Below, piece after piece: positions 27,735 to 38,546 of a stretch of DNA of 64,000 nucleotides. Numbering within the stretch: the first letter of the stretch is position 1; every line of letters starts with the position of its first letter. The translations under genes were made by a program, and so were the position numbers. Under the pieces are notes generated by a model, which saw only the letters and a program-made list of their open reading frames with translations, did no database searches and was not told where the DNA came from. The stretch is from Pseudomonas fluorescens (GTDB lineage Bacteria; Pseudomonadota; Gammaproteobacteria; Pseudomonadales; Pseudomonadaceae). The stretch spans positions 124,001 through 188,000 of the forward strand of contig NZ_CABVHY010000011.1 in NCBI RefSeq assembly GCF_902497875.1, in the 5' to 3' direction.

Positions 27735-28916
27735 TCACCGCTCGATCAGCGCAATGCGCTTGTTGTACCAGTTCATCAGCAGGGAAATGCTGATGCTGAT
27801 CGCCAGGTACACGCTCATGGTGATGGCAATGACCTCGATGGCCTGCCCGGTCTGGTTCAGCACCGTACCGGCAAACAGCGAGACCATTTCCGGATAACCG
27901 ATACCGGCCGCCAACGAGGAGTTCTTCGCCAGGTTCAGGTATTGGCTGGTCAGCGGCGGAATGATTACCCGCAGCGCTTGCGGAATGATCACCTTGCGCA
28001 GGGTCGGACCGTTGCGCAGGCCGAGGGAACGGGCTGCTTCGGTCTGGCCATGGCTGACCGACATGATCCCCGAACGCACGATCTCGGCGATGAACGCCGC
28101 GGTGTACACCGTCAAGGCCAGGGTCAAGGCCAGCAGTTCCGGGATCAACACCCAGCCACCGACAAAGTTGAAGCCTTGCAGCTTCGGCAATTCCCAGTGC
28201 AACGGAGCGCCAAAGATCAGTGCGCACAGTGCAGGGATCACCAGGAACAGCGCCAGGCCAACCCAGAACTTGTGGAACGGTACACCGGTCGCTTCGAAAC
28301 GCTTGTTGGCCCAGCGGCACATCATCACGACGGCAACGATCGCCACCACGATACCGGCCATGAACGGCCAGAACCCGTCGGCGGTCAGGGCTGCCGGCAT
28401 ATTCAGGCCACGGCTACTGACGAAGAAAGTATCGCCGAAGTTATGACTGTTGCGCGGCCCCGGCATGGTCAGGAACACCGCGAAGTACCAGAACAGAATC
28501 TGCAGCAGCGGTGGAATGTTGCGGAAGACCTCGACGTAGACGGTCGCCAGCTTGCTGATGATCCAGTTCTGCGACAGCCGGGAAACGCCGACAATGAAGC
28601 CGAGGATCGTCGCCAGGATGACGCCGATGAAGGTCACCAGCAGGGTATTGAGCAGGCCGATGACAAACACCCGGGCATAGCTGTCCGATTCGGTGTAGTC
28701 GATCAAATGCTGAGCGATGCCGAATCCGGCGCTGCGCTCGAGAAAGTCGAAACCGGAGGTAATGCCCCGGTGTTGAAGGTTGGTTTGGGTGTTATCGAAC
28801 AGATACCAGCCCATCGAGACCACCGCGACAATCGTGATGATCTGAAATGCCCACGCACGCACTCGTGGATCGCTGAGGCTGAGCCTCTGCTTTGGTGCGC
28901 CGATTGAATTTTGCAT
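27735..28916 (-). CDS. aapQ: general amino acid ABC transporter, permease AapQ
   Basis: A 393-residue inner-membrane permease, partner of AapM. It has an N-terminal helix (IITIVAVVSMGWYLF), a large periplasmic loop (residues about 50-90), and the conserved permease segments VYVEVFRNIPPLLQILFWYF and QTEAARSLGLRNGPTLRKV, the latter being the loop that contacts AapP. It follows aapJ after a 65-base spacer that holds a strong hairpin. Confidence 0.95.
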   Translation of the reverse strand: MQNSIGAPKQRLSLSDPRVRAWAFQIITIVAVVSMGWYLFDNTQTNLQHRGITSGFDFLERSAGFGIAQHLIDYTESDSYARVFVIGLLNTLLVTFIGVILATILGFIVGVSRLSQNWIISKLATVYVEVFRNIPPLLQILFWYFAVFLTMPGPRNSHNFGDTFFVSSRGLNMPAALTADGFWPFMAGIVVAIVAVVMMCRWANKRFEATGVPFHKFWVGLALFLVIPALCALIFGAPLHWELPKLQGFNFVGGWVLIPELLALTLALTVYTAAFIAEIVRSGIMSVSHGQTEAARSLGLRNGPTLRKVIIPQALRVIIPPLTSQYLNLAKNSSLAAGIGYPEMVSLFAGTVLNQTGQAIEVIAITMSVYLAISISISLLMNWYNKRIALIER

Positions 28917-28945
28917 GAAGTGCCCCAGAAATAATGGAACAGAAC

Positions 28946-28974
28946 ATCACCCGGTGGTTGGCCCACCGGGTGAT
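28946..28974 (-). other. intercistronic stem-loop between aapJ and aapQ
   Basis: ATCACCCGGTGG and CCACCGGGTGAT pair perfectly over 12 bases around a 5-base loop. No T-tract follows, so it most likely protects the 3' end of the aapJ message, giving more binding protein than permease, rather than ending transcription outright. Confidence 0.75.
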
Positions 28975-28981
28975 AGAACCA

Positions 28982-30010
28982 TCAGCGCACTGGTGGTGCG
29001 TATTGAATGCCGCCGTTGTTCCACAGAGCGTTCAGCCCGCGGTCGATGGCCAGTGGAGTGCCTTTGCCGAGGTTTTTCTCGAACACTTCACCGTAGTTGC
29101 CCACTTGCTTGACGATCTGCACAACCCAGTCTTTCGGCAGTTTCAGATCCTTGCCGTATTCACCGTCAGCACCCAGCAGACGTGCAACGTCGGGGTTCTT
29201 GGTGGCTTTGGCTTCGGCTTCGACGTTTTTCTGAGTAATACCCATTTCTTCGGCATTGAGCATGGCGAACAGGGTCCACTTGACGATGCTGAACCACTCT
29301 TCGTCGCCTTTACGCACGACCGGGCCCAGTGGCTCCTTGGAAATGGTTTCCGGCAGCACGACGTAGTCGGTCGGGCTCGCCAGCTTGCTGCGCTGTGCGT
29401 AGAGCTGGGATTTGTCGGAGGTCAGTACGTCACAACGACCGGATTCCAGCGACTTGGCGCTTTCATCGGAGGTGTCGAAAGTGATCGGGGTGTATTTCAG
29501 ACCGTTGCCGCGGAAGAAGTCGGAAACGTTCAGTTCGGTCGTGGTACCGGCTTGAATGCAGATGGTTGCGCCGTCGAGTTCTTTAGCGCTCTTGACGCCC
29601 AGCTTGTTGTTTACCAGAAAGCCGATGCCGTCGTAGTAAGTCACACCGGCAAACACCAGGCCCATGCCCGAATCGCGGGAACTGGTCCAGGTGGTGTTAC
29701 GCGACAGTACGTCGATTTCGCCGGATTGCAGCGCGGTGAAGCGCTCCTTGGCGTTCAACTGGCTGAATTTGACCTTGGTCGCGTCGCCGAATACGGCAGC
29801 GGCCACAGCGCGGCAAACGTCGGCGTCGATCCCGAGGATCTTGCCGGTTGCGTCCGGTACCGAGAAGCCAGGCAAACCGTCACTCACGCCACACTGTACG
29901 AAGCCTTTTTTCTGCACTGCATCCAGGGTTGCACCCGCCTGAGCGAACCCACTGACACCGAGCACTGCGGCCGCAGTCACGATAGCCAGGGTGGATTTCA
30001 ACATCTTCAT
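28982..30010 (-). CDS. aapJ: general amino acid ABC transporter, periplasmic binding protein
   Basis: A 342-residue solute-binding protein with a classical signal peptide (MKMLKSTLAIVTAAAVLGVS, cleavage after AQA). The mature domain starts TLDAVQKKGFVQCGVSDGLPG and contains GIDADVCRAVAAAVFGD and the NTTWTSSRDSGMG segment of the AapJ/BztA branch. GGAGG stands before the ATG. It is the first gene of the operon and captures a broad range of L-amino acids in the periplasm. Confidence 0.96.
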   Translation of the reverse strand: MKMLKSTLAIVTAAAVLGVSGFAQAGATLDAVQKKGFVQCGVSDGLPGFSVPDATGKILGIDADVCRAVAAAVFGDATKVKFSQLNAKERFTALQSGEIDVLSRNTTWTSSRDSGMGLVFAGVTYYDGIGFLVNNKLGVKSAKELDGATICIQAGTTTELNVSDFFRGNGLKYTPITFDTSDESAKSLESGRCDVLTSDKSQLYAQRSKLASPTDYVVLPETISKEPLGPVVRKGDEEWFSIVKWTLFAMLNAEEMGITQKNVEAEAKATKNPDVARLLGADGEYGKDLKLPKDWVVQIVKQVGNYGEVFEKNLGKGTPLAIDRGLNALWNNGGIQYAPPVR

Positions 30011-31136
<1,126 letters not shown>

Positions 31137-31227
31137 AAACTGAAACTTCCTGTAGCCGTATGACCAATGAGCTACGCCGCGCCCGATTCTTGCATTACAC
31201 TGCCCGGCACTTAACCAATTTGATGAG

Positions 31228-32715
31228 ATGACCGTGCTCAAAGCACTCAAGAAAATGTTTGGTAAAAGCGAGGCTGAGCAGCTCGCGCCTGGCTCTATTG
31301 CACCTTCCCACAGCTCCGGAACCCGCACCGACGCTAATCAGCCGGATCGCGCAGTGTCTGGGGCCGTACCCAAGAAAGAGCCGGTGAGCACAGCCGTCGC
31401 CCAACCTGCTGCGGCTCCGGCCTGCGAGCAACCGCGCAGCGAAGAAGCCAAACCTGCGCAACCTCGCCGCCAACGCGCGCCGAAACCGCCAGTCACACCC
31501 TGGAAACTCGAAGATTTCGTCGTCGAACCCCAGGAAGGCAAAACCCGCTTTCACGATTTCAAACTTGCACCAGAACTGATGCACGCGATCCAGGACCTGG
31601 GTTTCCCGTACTGCACGCCGATCCAGGCCGAGGTGTTGGGCTTCACCCTCAAGGGTGAGGACGCCATCGGGCGTGCCCAGACCGGCACCGGTAAAACCGC
31701 CGCGTTCCTGATCTCGATCATCACCCAGCTGTTGCAGACCCCGCCGCCCAAAGAGCGCTACATGGGTGAACCGCGGGCGCTGATCATCGCTCCGACCCGC
31801 GAACTGGTGGTCCAGATCGCCAAGGACGCGGCCGATCTGACCAAATACACCGGACTGAACGTCATGACGTTCGTCGGCGGCATGGACTTCGACAAGCAAC
31901 TCAAGCACCTCGAAGCCCGCCACTGCGACATCCTCGTGGCCACCCCCGGCCGCCTGCTGGACTTCAACCAGCGCGGTGACGTCCACCTCGACATGGTCGA
32001 AGTGATGGTGCTCGACGAAGCTGACCGCATGCTCGACATGGGTTTCATCCCGCAAGTGCGTCAGATCATTCGCCAGACCCCACCGAAAAACGAGCGTCAG
32101 ACGCTGTTGTTCTCCGCGACCTTCACTGAAGACGTGATGAACCTGGCCAAGCAATGGACCACCGATCCGGCCATTGTCGAAATCGAAGCGATCAACGTCG
32201 CCAGCGACATGGTCGAGCAGCACATCTATGCCGTCGCCGGCAGCGATAAATACAAGTTGCTCTACAATCTGGTGAACGACAACGGCTGGGAACGGGTGAT
32301 GGTCTTCGCCAACCGCAAGGATGAGGTGCGGCGCATCGAAGAACGCCTGGTGCGTGACGGCGTCAACGCCGCGCAGCTGTCCGGCGACGTGCCGCAGCAC
32401 AAGCGCATCAAGACCCTGGAAGGCTTTCGCGAAGGCAAGATCCGCGTACTGGTCGCCACCGATGTCGCCGGCCGCGGGATTCACATCGATGGCATCAGCC
32501 ACGTGATCAACTTCACCCTGCCGGAAATGCCGGACGATTATGTGCACCGCATCGGCCGTACCGGTCGGGCTGGCGCCAGCGGTGTTTCGATCAGCTTTGC
32601 CGGTGAAGATGACTCCTACCAGCTACCGTCCATCGAGGCGCTGCTGGGTCGCAAGATCAGTTGCGAAACTCCACCCACGCATCTGCTGCGCGCAGTAGAG
32701 CGCAAGCACCCGTAA
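31228..32715 (+). CDS. rhlB: DEAD-box RNA helicase RhlB
   Basis: A 495-residue ATP-dependent RNA helicase. The N-terminal 85 residues are low-complexity, rich in Ala, Pro and basic residues. The core then shows the Q motif ([13 protein letters not shown]), Walker [38 protein letters not shown] in [10 protein letters not shown], and [10 protein letters not shown]. In gamma-proteobacteria RhlB joins the RNA degradosome on RNase E, although pseudomonad RNase E contacts differ. The gene lies just upstream of dauBAR, as in P. aeruginosa (PA3861 to PA3864), and is separated from them by a terminator. Confidence 0.95.
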   Translation: MTVLKALKKMFGKSEAEQLAPGSIAPSHSSGTRTDANQPDRAVSGAVPKKEPVSTAVAQPAAAPACEQPRSEEAKPAQPRRQRAPKPPVTPWKLEDFVVEPQEGKTRFHDFKLAPELMHAIQDLGFPYCTPIQAEVLGFTLKGEDAIGRAQTGTGKTAAFLISIITQLLQTPPPKERYMGEPRALIIAPTRELVVQIAKDAADLTKYTGLNVMTFVGGMDFDKQLKHLEARHCDILVATPGRLLDFNQRGDVHLDMVEVMVLDEADRMLDMGFIPQVRQIIRQTPPKNERQTLLFSATFTEDVMNLAKQWTTDPAIVEIEAINVASDMVEQHIYAVAGSDKYKLLYNLVNDNGWERVMVFANRKDEVRRIEERLVRDGVNAAQLSGDVPQHKRIKTLEGFREGKIRVLVATDVAGRGIHIDGISHVINFTLPEMPDDYVHRIGRTGRAGASGVSISFAGEDDSYQLPSIEALLGRKISCETPPTHLLRAVERKHP

Positions 32716-32736
32716 AACCCGGCGCAATAAAACAGA

Positions 32737-32767
32737 CGCAGACCGGAAACGGCCTGCGTTTTTTTTC
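32737..32767 (+). terminator. Rho-independent terminator of rhlB
   Basis: ACGCAG-CCG and CGG-CTGCGT arms close a GAAA loop and are followed by eight T residues, 21 bases after the rhlB stop. Confidence 0.93.
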
Positions 32768-32790
32768 GTCTGGATATTGTCAGCGAGAAC

Positions 32791-32808
32791 TATAAGTCCA
32801 TAATGGAC
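32791..32808. promoter_or_regulatory. putative DauR operator/promoter of dauB
   Basis: TATAAGTCCATAATGGAC contains the palindrome GTCCATAATGGAC and a TATAAG box. It lies 37 bases before the dauB start. Sixteen of 18 bases recur at 36865-36882, upstream of the binding-protein gene across the regulator gene. Confidence 0.6.
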
Positions 32809-32844
32809 AAATTAGTTTACTTTCATCTCCACGGGAGCATCTGC

Positions 32845-33798
32845 ATGTCCAGCACGCCTTATGTGATCGCCCAGACCCAGGCCCGCCAGCTCCTCGAGCA
32901 AGTCGACGTGCCGCAGATCCTGCGCAAGCTGTTCCGTGACCTGGCTGCCGGGCAAGCGGTGCAACCTGCCCAGCAGTTGGTGGAGTTCCCCCACGGTGCT
33001 GGCGATTTCATCAACTACCTTGGGGTTCTGGCCGAAGACCGCGTCTACGGGGTGAAAACCTCGCCCTATATCGTACGCAGCGAAGGCCCGCTGGTCACCG
33101 CCTGGACATTGTTGATGTCGATGGAAACCGGCCAGCCATTGCTGCTGTGCGACGCTGGCGAATTGACCACCGCCCGCACCGCCGCGACCACCGCGGTGGC
33201 GGTTGATGCGCTCGCCGCGCCTGATGCCCAGCGTCTGGCCATCATTGGCAGCGGCCCTGTAGCCCAGGCGCACCTGCACTACGCGAAAAACCTGCGCGAC
33301 TGGCAAAGCATCAATCTCTATTCGCCGGGCCTGGCGGACAAAAGTCCGGAAGCGCTGGCGTCACTGCGCGCGCTTGATCCGCGCCTGCAGATCGTTGCCA
33401 GCCGTGAGGAAGCGCTCAGCGATGTCGACGTCATCATGCTCTGCACTTCCTCGGCTGGCCCGGTGATCGATCCGCTTACTTTGAGCAAACCGGCACTGAT
33501 CACCTCGATCAGCACCAACGCACCGCGAGCTCACGAAGTGCCGCCGCACGCGCTGAATGAAATGCAGGTCTATTGCGACTATCGTCAGACCACACCTGGC
33601 TCGGCTGGAGAAATGCTGATCGCCAGCGAGCAGCATGGCTGGGATAAAAGTGCCATTCGCGGCGATCTGCCAGAGTTGCTCAGCGAACAGACACCACGTC
33701 CAGCCTACGACCGTCACGTGTTCTTCCGCTCCATCGGCCTGGGCCTGGAAGACATCGCACTGGCCAATGCGCTCTACCAGTTACAGCGCAATAGCTAA
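32845..33798 (+). CDS. dauB: NAD(P)H-dependent anabolic L-arginine dehydrogenase DauB
   Basis: A 317-residue member of the ornithine cyclodeaminase/mu-crystallin family. The Rossmann motif is LAIIGSGPVAQAHLHY, preceded by TTARTAATTAVAVDAL. GSAGEM is also typical of the family. In P. aeruginosa DauB (PA3862) reduces 2-ketoarginine with ammonia to L-arginine, the second step of D-to-L arginine racemisation, and the same dauB-dauA-dauR order downstream of rhlB is seen here. GGGAG precedes the ATG at 32845 at proper spacing. An in-frame ATG at 32803 lies inside the putative operator. A lone ornithine cyclodeaminase activity is the alternative, but the synteny argues against it. Confidence 0.9.
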   Translation: MSSTPYVIAQTQARQLLEQVDVPQILRKLFRDLAAGQAVQPAQQLVEFPHGAGDFINYLGVLAEDRVYGVKTSPYIVRSEGPLVTAWTLLMSMETGQPLLLCDAGELTTARTAATTAVAVDALAAPDAQRLAIIGSGPVAQAHLHYAKNLRDWQSINLYSPGLADKSPEALASLRALDPRLQIVASREEALSDVDVIMLCTSSAGPVIDPLTLSKPALITSISTNAPRAHEVPPHALNEMQVYCDYRQTTPGSAGEMLIASEQHGWDKSAIRGDLPELLSEQTPRPAYDRHVFFRSIGLGLEDIALANALYQLQRNS

Positions 33799-33819
33799 CA
33801 CAGCCCGGATACGGTCCCC

Positions 33820-35141
<1,322 letters not shown>

Positions 35142-35229
35142 CACCCTCAGGTGACGACCCGCCTCGATTGCGGCAAACTCCCAGCGCCCTTACCGATAGG
35201 GCGCTGAACGCTGCCTGGAGCAACACCCT

Positions 35230-35865
35230 ATGACACCACCTCGACAAGACCCCGCCCTGGATAACTTCCGGGCGATTGCCGATGCTATTGCCACGCTGTT
35301 TTACCCCCACGCCGAGGTGGTGCTGCACGACCTGCGCACGCAAAAGATCGACTACATCGCCAACAACCTGTCCAAGCGCGAAGTGGGCGACGATGCGGCA
35401 CTGGAAGACATGCTCAGTGAAGAGGTCAGCGAACGGAACATTGGTCCCTACGAAAAGCTCAACTGGGACGGCCAGAAAATCCGCAGCCTGAGCAGCGTGC
35501 TGCGCGACAGCAATGGTCAACCGCTGGCCGTGCTGTGCATCAACCTGAATATCTCGCTGTTCGAAAACGCCAAGGCCGCGCTGGATCTGTTCCTGTCGCC
35601 GAGCAAGCTGATTGCGCAACCGGACTCACTGTTTCGTGACGACTGGCAGGAGCGCATCAACACCTTCCTGCACGCATGGCTGCGCGAACGTCAGTTGAGC
35701 CTCAACCTGCTGACCCGCGAGCACAAACGCGAGCTGGTGCTGGCCCTGCACGCCGAAGGCGCCTTCAAAGGCAAAAGCGCCTCCAATTACGTGGCGAATG
35801 TGCTGAATATGGGGCGGGCGACGGTGTACAAGCATTTGAAGGAATTGAAGGAATTGAAGGGCTGA
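35230..35865 (+). CDS. dauR: DauR-type regulator (YheO-like PAS plus helix-turn-helix)
   Basis: A 211-residue transcription factor. Residues about 15-120 form the YheO-like PAS domain (ATLFYPHAEVVLHDLRTQKI, SSVLRDSNGQPLAVLCINLN). The C-terminal 60 residues form the helix-turn-helix of the HTH_22 type (LVLALHAEGAFKGKSASNYV, LNMGRATVYKHL). In P. aeruginosa DauR represses dauBAR and D-arginine relieves it. GGAG lies 9 bases before the ATG. The protein ends KELKELKELKG-like because a 9-base unit is tandemly repeated at the 3' end. The likely binding sites are the matching palindromes at 32791 and 36865. Confidence 0.88.
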   Translation: MTPPRQDPALDNFRAIADAIATLFYPHAEVVLHDLRTQKIDYIANNLSKREVGDDAALEDMLSEEVSERNIGPYEKLNWDGQKIRSLSSVLRDSNGQPLAVLCINLNISLFENAKAALDLFLSPSKLIAQPDSLFRDDWQERINTFLHAWLRERQLSLNLLTREHKRELVLALHAEGAFKGKSASNYVANVLNMGRATVYKHLKELKELKG

Positions 35866-35873
35866 AGATCAAA

Positions 35874-35971
35874 GGATCGCAGCCTGCGGCAGCTCCTACA
35901 CTGGCCGAGTACACCTGTGAAATTGCAGGAGCATGCGATCCTGTAGGAGCTGCCGCAGGCTGCGATCTTTT
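35874..35971. repeat. REP doublet after dauR
   Basis: Inverted GTAGGAGCTGCCGCAGGCTGCGATC arms at 35874-35899 and 35943-35971, with a GATCGCATGCTCCTGC-like degenerate copy in the spacer. It separates the convergent dauR and binding-protein genes. Confidence 0.9.
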
Positions 35972-36011
35972 CCGCACCGCCAGGCACCATCGCAATACCT
36001 GGCGTGCGCGA

Positions 36012-36794
36012 TCAGTCGCCGTAGATATCCGACTTGAAGTACTTGGCCTGGATCTTTTGGTATTCGCCATTGGCGCGAATGTCGTCGATGGCCTTGTTCA
36101 GCTGGCTCACCAGAGCGGTATTGCCCTTGCGCACGGCGATCCCGGCGCCCTCACCCACGTATTTCGGGTCTTTGAGTTCCGGGCCGACAAAGGCGTAATC
36201 GGCGCCACGTGGCATCGACAGGAAATCATCCAGAGGAATGGTATCGGCAAAAATGGCGTCCAGGCGACCAGACGCGAGGTCCATGTAGATCTCTTCATTG
36301 TTGCCGTAACGCTTGACCGTGATCCCCTTGGGCTCGAAGACTTCGGTAGCGTAACGATCAGTGGTGGTGGCCCGTTGCACGCCAACCGTTTTGCCTTTGA
36401 GGCTGGCGTACTGATCATCCACCACAGCGCCTTTCTTCATCACCAGTCGCGACGAAGTGAAATAGTACTTGTGGGTGAAGTCGACCGAATTCTTGCGCTC
36501 CGCGGTGATGGTCATCGACGACAGCGCGGCATCGATTTTCTTCACCTTCAGCGATGGAATCAGGCCGTCGAACTCGCTCTCGATCCACTCGCACTTGACC
36601 TGCATCTGCGCGCACAGCGCATTGCCGATGTCGTAGTCGAAGCCGCTGATTTTCCCCTCGGAAGTCTTGAATGCAAACGGCGGATACGCCGCTTCAATGC
36701 CAATGCGCAGGGGTTTCTCGGCGGCGAACAGGCTGCTGCATGCCAACAGGCTGAGGGCCAGGCCACTGATGAGGGTGAGTTTCTTCATGTTCAT
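36012..36794 (-). CDS. periplasmic basic-amino-acid-type binding protein
   Basis: A 260-residue solute-binding protein of the HisJ/ArtJ class: signal peptide to FAA (about residue 24), then [41 protein letters not shown] and the [20 protein letters not shown] ligand segment that in relatives binds lysine, arginine or ornithine. No permease or ATPase gene is adjacent, so it is an orphan receptor that must share another transporter. It lies next to dauBAR, as PA3865 does in P. aeruginosa, and has the same palindromic site upstream as dauB. D-arginine or another basic amino acid is therefore a reasonable ligand. An ATG two codons downstream (36788) has better spacing to GAG. Confidence 0.87.
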   Translation of the reverse strand: MNMKKLTLISGLALSLLACSSLFAAEKPLRIGIEAAYPPFAFKTSEGKISGFDYDIGNALCAQMQVKCEWIESEFDGLIPSLKVKKIDAALSSMTITAERKNSVDFTHKYYFTSSRLVMKKGAVVDDQYASLKGKTVGVQRATTTDRYATEVFEPKGITVKRYGNNEEIYMDLASGRLDAIFADTIPLDDFLSMPRGADYAFVGPELKDPKYVGEGAGIAVRKGNTALVSQLNKAIDDIRANGEYQKIQAKYFKSDIYGD

Positions 36795-36864
36795 TTTCTC
36801 GCGGGTTGTTGTTGGTTTGGCAAGAGAGAAGAAAAAGTGAAACGTGAGACGCCTTTTTTGTACT

Positions 36865-36882
36865 TATAATTCCATACTGGAC
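36865..36882. promoter_or_regulatory. putative DauR operator upstream of binding-protein gene
   Basis: TATAATTCCATACTGGAC matches the site before dauB at 16 of 18 positions, with the palindromic core TCCATA(A/C)TGGA. It is 71 bases before the start codon of the minus-strand binding-protein gene. Confidence 0.6.
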
Positions 36883-36986
36883 TTTTATGTATTGTTCGTC
36901 AATCGAGTGGCCGCACTTCATTCTTCCTTTGGTCGCGAGGATGAATGGGGTGAACCTGAAAGGTAGAGGATGCTGCTGATGGCCCT

Positions 36987-37078
36987 ATCGCGAGCAAGCT
37001 CGCTCCCACAGTGAACTTGTGGTGAACACAAAAAAAGTGATCACACCGATCCAATGTAGGAGCGAGCTTGCTCGCGAT
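36987..37078. repeat. REP doublet (GAGCGAGCTTGCTCGCGAT family)
   Basis: Inverted arms at both ends, spaced by about 45 bases. Confidence 0.92.
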
Positions 37079-37114
37079 GACTGACTTACAGCCGACAGAG
37101 AATGGGCAGCCTGT

Positions 37115-37567
37115 TTATTTGCTCCAGCGCTCCACCGCCGCATGATCGCTGTCCTTCCCTTCCACCCAGCGAGGCCCATCACTGGTGTTTTCTTTCTTCC
37201 AGAACGGCGCACGGGTTTTCAGGTAGTCCATGACAAAGGCGCAGGCGTCGAACGCGGCCTGGCGGTGGGCACTGGCGGCGCCGACGAAGACGATCGGTTC
37301 CCCCGGCTCCAAAGCGCCGATCCGGTGCAGCACTTCAAGCTTGAGCAGAGGCCAGCGCTGTTCGGCTTCGACGGCGATCTTGCCGAGGGCTTTTTCGGTC
37401 ATGCCCGGGTAGTGCTCAAGAAACATTCCGGCAACCTCAAGCCCATCGTTGAAGTCACGCACGTAGCCGACAAAACTCACCACCGCACCGACGCCGACAT
37501 TCGCCGCGTGCATCGCATTGACTTCAGCGCCCGGGTCGAACGCCATGGATTGCACGCGAATCGCCAT
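37115..37567 (-). CDS. moaE: molybdopterin synthase catalytic subunit MoaE
   Basis: The 150-residue large subunit of molybdopterin synthase, which inserts two dithiolene sulfurs into cyclic pyranopterin monophosphate. GAVVSFVGYVRDFNDG is the opening family motif, MFLEHYPGMTEKAL follows, and FVGAASAHRQAAFDACAFVMDYLKTRAPFWKKE carries the catalytic lysines. GAGG stands before the ATG at 37567. It is two bases from moaD and forms the moaC-moaD-moaE unit. Confidence 0.95.
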   Translation of the reverse strand: MAIRVQSMAFDPGAEVNAMHAANVGVGAVVSFVGYVRDFNDGLEVAGMFLEHYPGMTEKALGKIAVEAEQRWPLLKLEVLHRIGALEPGEPIVFVGAASAHRQAAFDACAFVMDYLKTRAPFWKKENTSDGPRWVEGKDSDHAAVERWSK

Positions 37568-37569
37568 GC

Positions 37570-37812
37570 TCAGCCTCCGGTCACGGTGGGAAAAAATGCC
37601 ACTTCATCGCCGTCGGCCAGTGGCTCGTCGAGCTGACACAGGTCTTCATTGCGCGCGCACATCAGATTCTGTTCACTCAACACCTCGGCGCCGTCACGCT
37701 GTGCCAACAGCACTCGCACATCATCGACCGAAGCGAAGTCGCCTTCGACCTTCAACGAGTCCACACCCAGCGCCTCGCGGTAGCGGGCAAAAAACTTCAC
37801 CGTCACTTTCAT
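37570..37812 (-). CDS. moaD: molybdopterin synthase sulfur carrier subunit MoaD
   Basis: An 80-residue ubiquitin-fold sulfur carrier ending in the diagnostic Gly-Gly (FFPTVTGG), whose terminal carboxyl is thiocarboxylated by MoeB before sulfur transfer in the MoaE complex. It begins [16 protein letters not shown]. The ATG at 37812 shares a base with the moaC stop codon (TAATG). A longer open frame continues upstream inside moaC but is not real coding sequence. Confidence 0.95.
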   Translation of the reverse strand: MKVTVKFFARYREALGVDSLKVEGDFASVDDVRVLLAQRDGAEVLSEQNLMCARNEDLCQLDEPLADGDEVAFFPTVTGG

Positions 37813-38282
37813 TATTCGGATACCTGATAGTGGCCGCTCTTGCCGCCCAGTTTCTCCAGCAAGCGCACGTTCTCGATGATCATGCCGCGATCCACAGCCT
37901 TGCACATGTCGTAGATGGTCAGCGCGGCGACACTGGCGGCGGTCAGCGCTTCCATCTCGACACCGGTCTGCCCGGCCAGCTTGCAGCGGGCCACGATGCG
38001 CACCGCGTCCTCGCCTTCGGCGCTGAGTTCGACCTTGACGCTGGTCAGCAGCAACGGATGGCACAGCGGGATCAAATCTGAGGTTTTCTTCGCCGCCTGA
38101 ATCCCGGCAATCCGCGCCACGGCGAACACATCACCCTTGGGGTGACCGCCGCTGACGATCATCTGCAGGGTTTCGGGGAGCATGCGCACAAGCGCTTCGG
38201 CCGTGGCTTCACGTGACGTCACGGCTTTTTCGGTGACGTCGACCATATTGGCGCGACCTTGGGAATCGAGATGAGTCAGCAC
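37812..38282 (-). CDS. moaC: cyclic pyranopterin monophosphate synthase MoaC
   Basis: A 156-residue enzyme of molybdenum cofactor biosynthesis that rearranges the MoaA product into cyclic pyranopterin monophosphate. It contains [45 protein letters not shown] and the catalytic-region [20 protein letters not shown] with the essential lysine in CKAVD. The start is a GTG at 38282 with GGAG 8 bases upstream. First gene of the moaCDE unit; moaA is not in the window. Confidence 0.96.
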   Translation of the reverse strand: MLTHLDSQGRANMVDVTEKAVTSREATAEALVRMLPETLQMIVSGGHPKGDVFAVARIAGIQAAKKTSDLIPLCHPLLLTSVKVELSAEGEDAVRIVARCKLAGQTGVEMEALTAASVAALTIYDMCKAVDRGMIIENVRLLEKLGGKSGHYQVSE

Positions 38283-38368
38283 AGGGTTACTCCTGATCAG
38301 GAGCGTCGATTGTAAACCTGCGGGTCAATTATTCGCACGTTTGATTGCAAGATCACCGCCGGCCCTAT

Positions 38369-38486
38369 GTAGGAGCTGCCGCAGGCTGCGATCTTTTGAT
38401 CTTCATCAATCTTGCCGACGCCAAAATATCGCAGGCTTCGCCAGCTCCTGCAAGATCAAAAGATCGCAGCCTGCGGCAGCTCCTAC
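38369..38486. repeat. REP triplet downstream of the divergent moaC/phoH-like spacer
   Basis: Two canonical GTAGGAGCTGCCGCAGGCTGCGATC arms (38369 on, and the inverted one ending at 38486) enclose a third, variant copy reading ATCGCAGGCTTCGCCAGCTCCTGC. Confidence 0.9.
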
Positions 38487-38546
38487 GGGGGATCGTCGTT
38501 TGTCAGAATGAAACCGGGCGGCTTTGGCCCGCCCGGTTCGCAGAGG

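Larger units (their letters stand above)
36795..37114. other. spacer between the binding-protein gene and moaE
   Basis: About 320 bases without a gene. It holds the binding-protein promoter with the putative DauR site (36865-36882) and a REP doublet (36987-37078). Confidence 0.6.

Noticed and set aside
37570..38064. MoaD as part of a 164-residue fused protein
   Set aside because: The first 84 residues are moaC sequence read out of frame. The ATG at 37812 gives a normal 80-residue MoaD.
38369..38486. CRISPR-like array from regularly spaced repeats
   Set aside because: The repeats alternate in orientation, have irregular spacers and recur singly across the window; no cas gene. They are REP elements.
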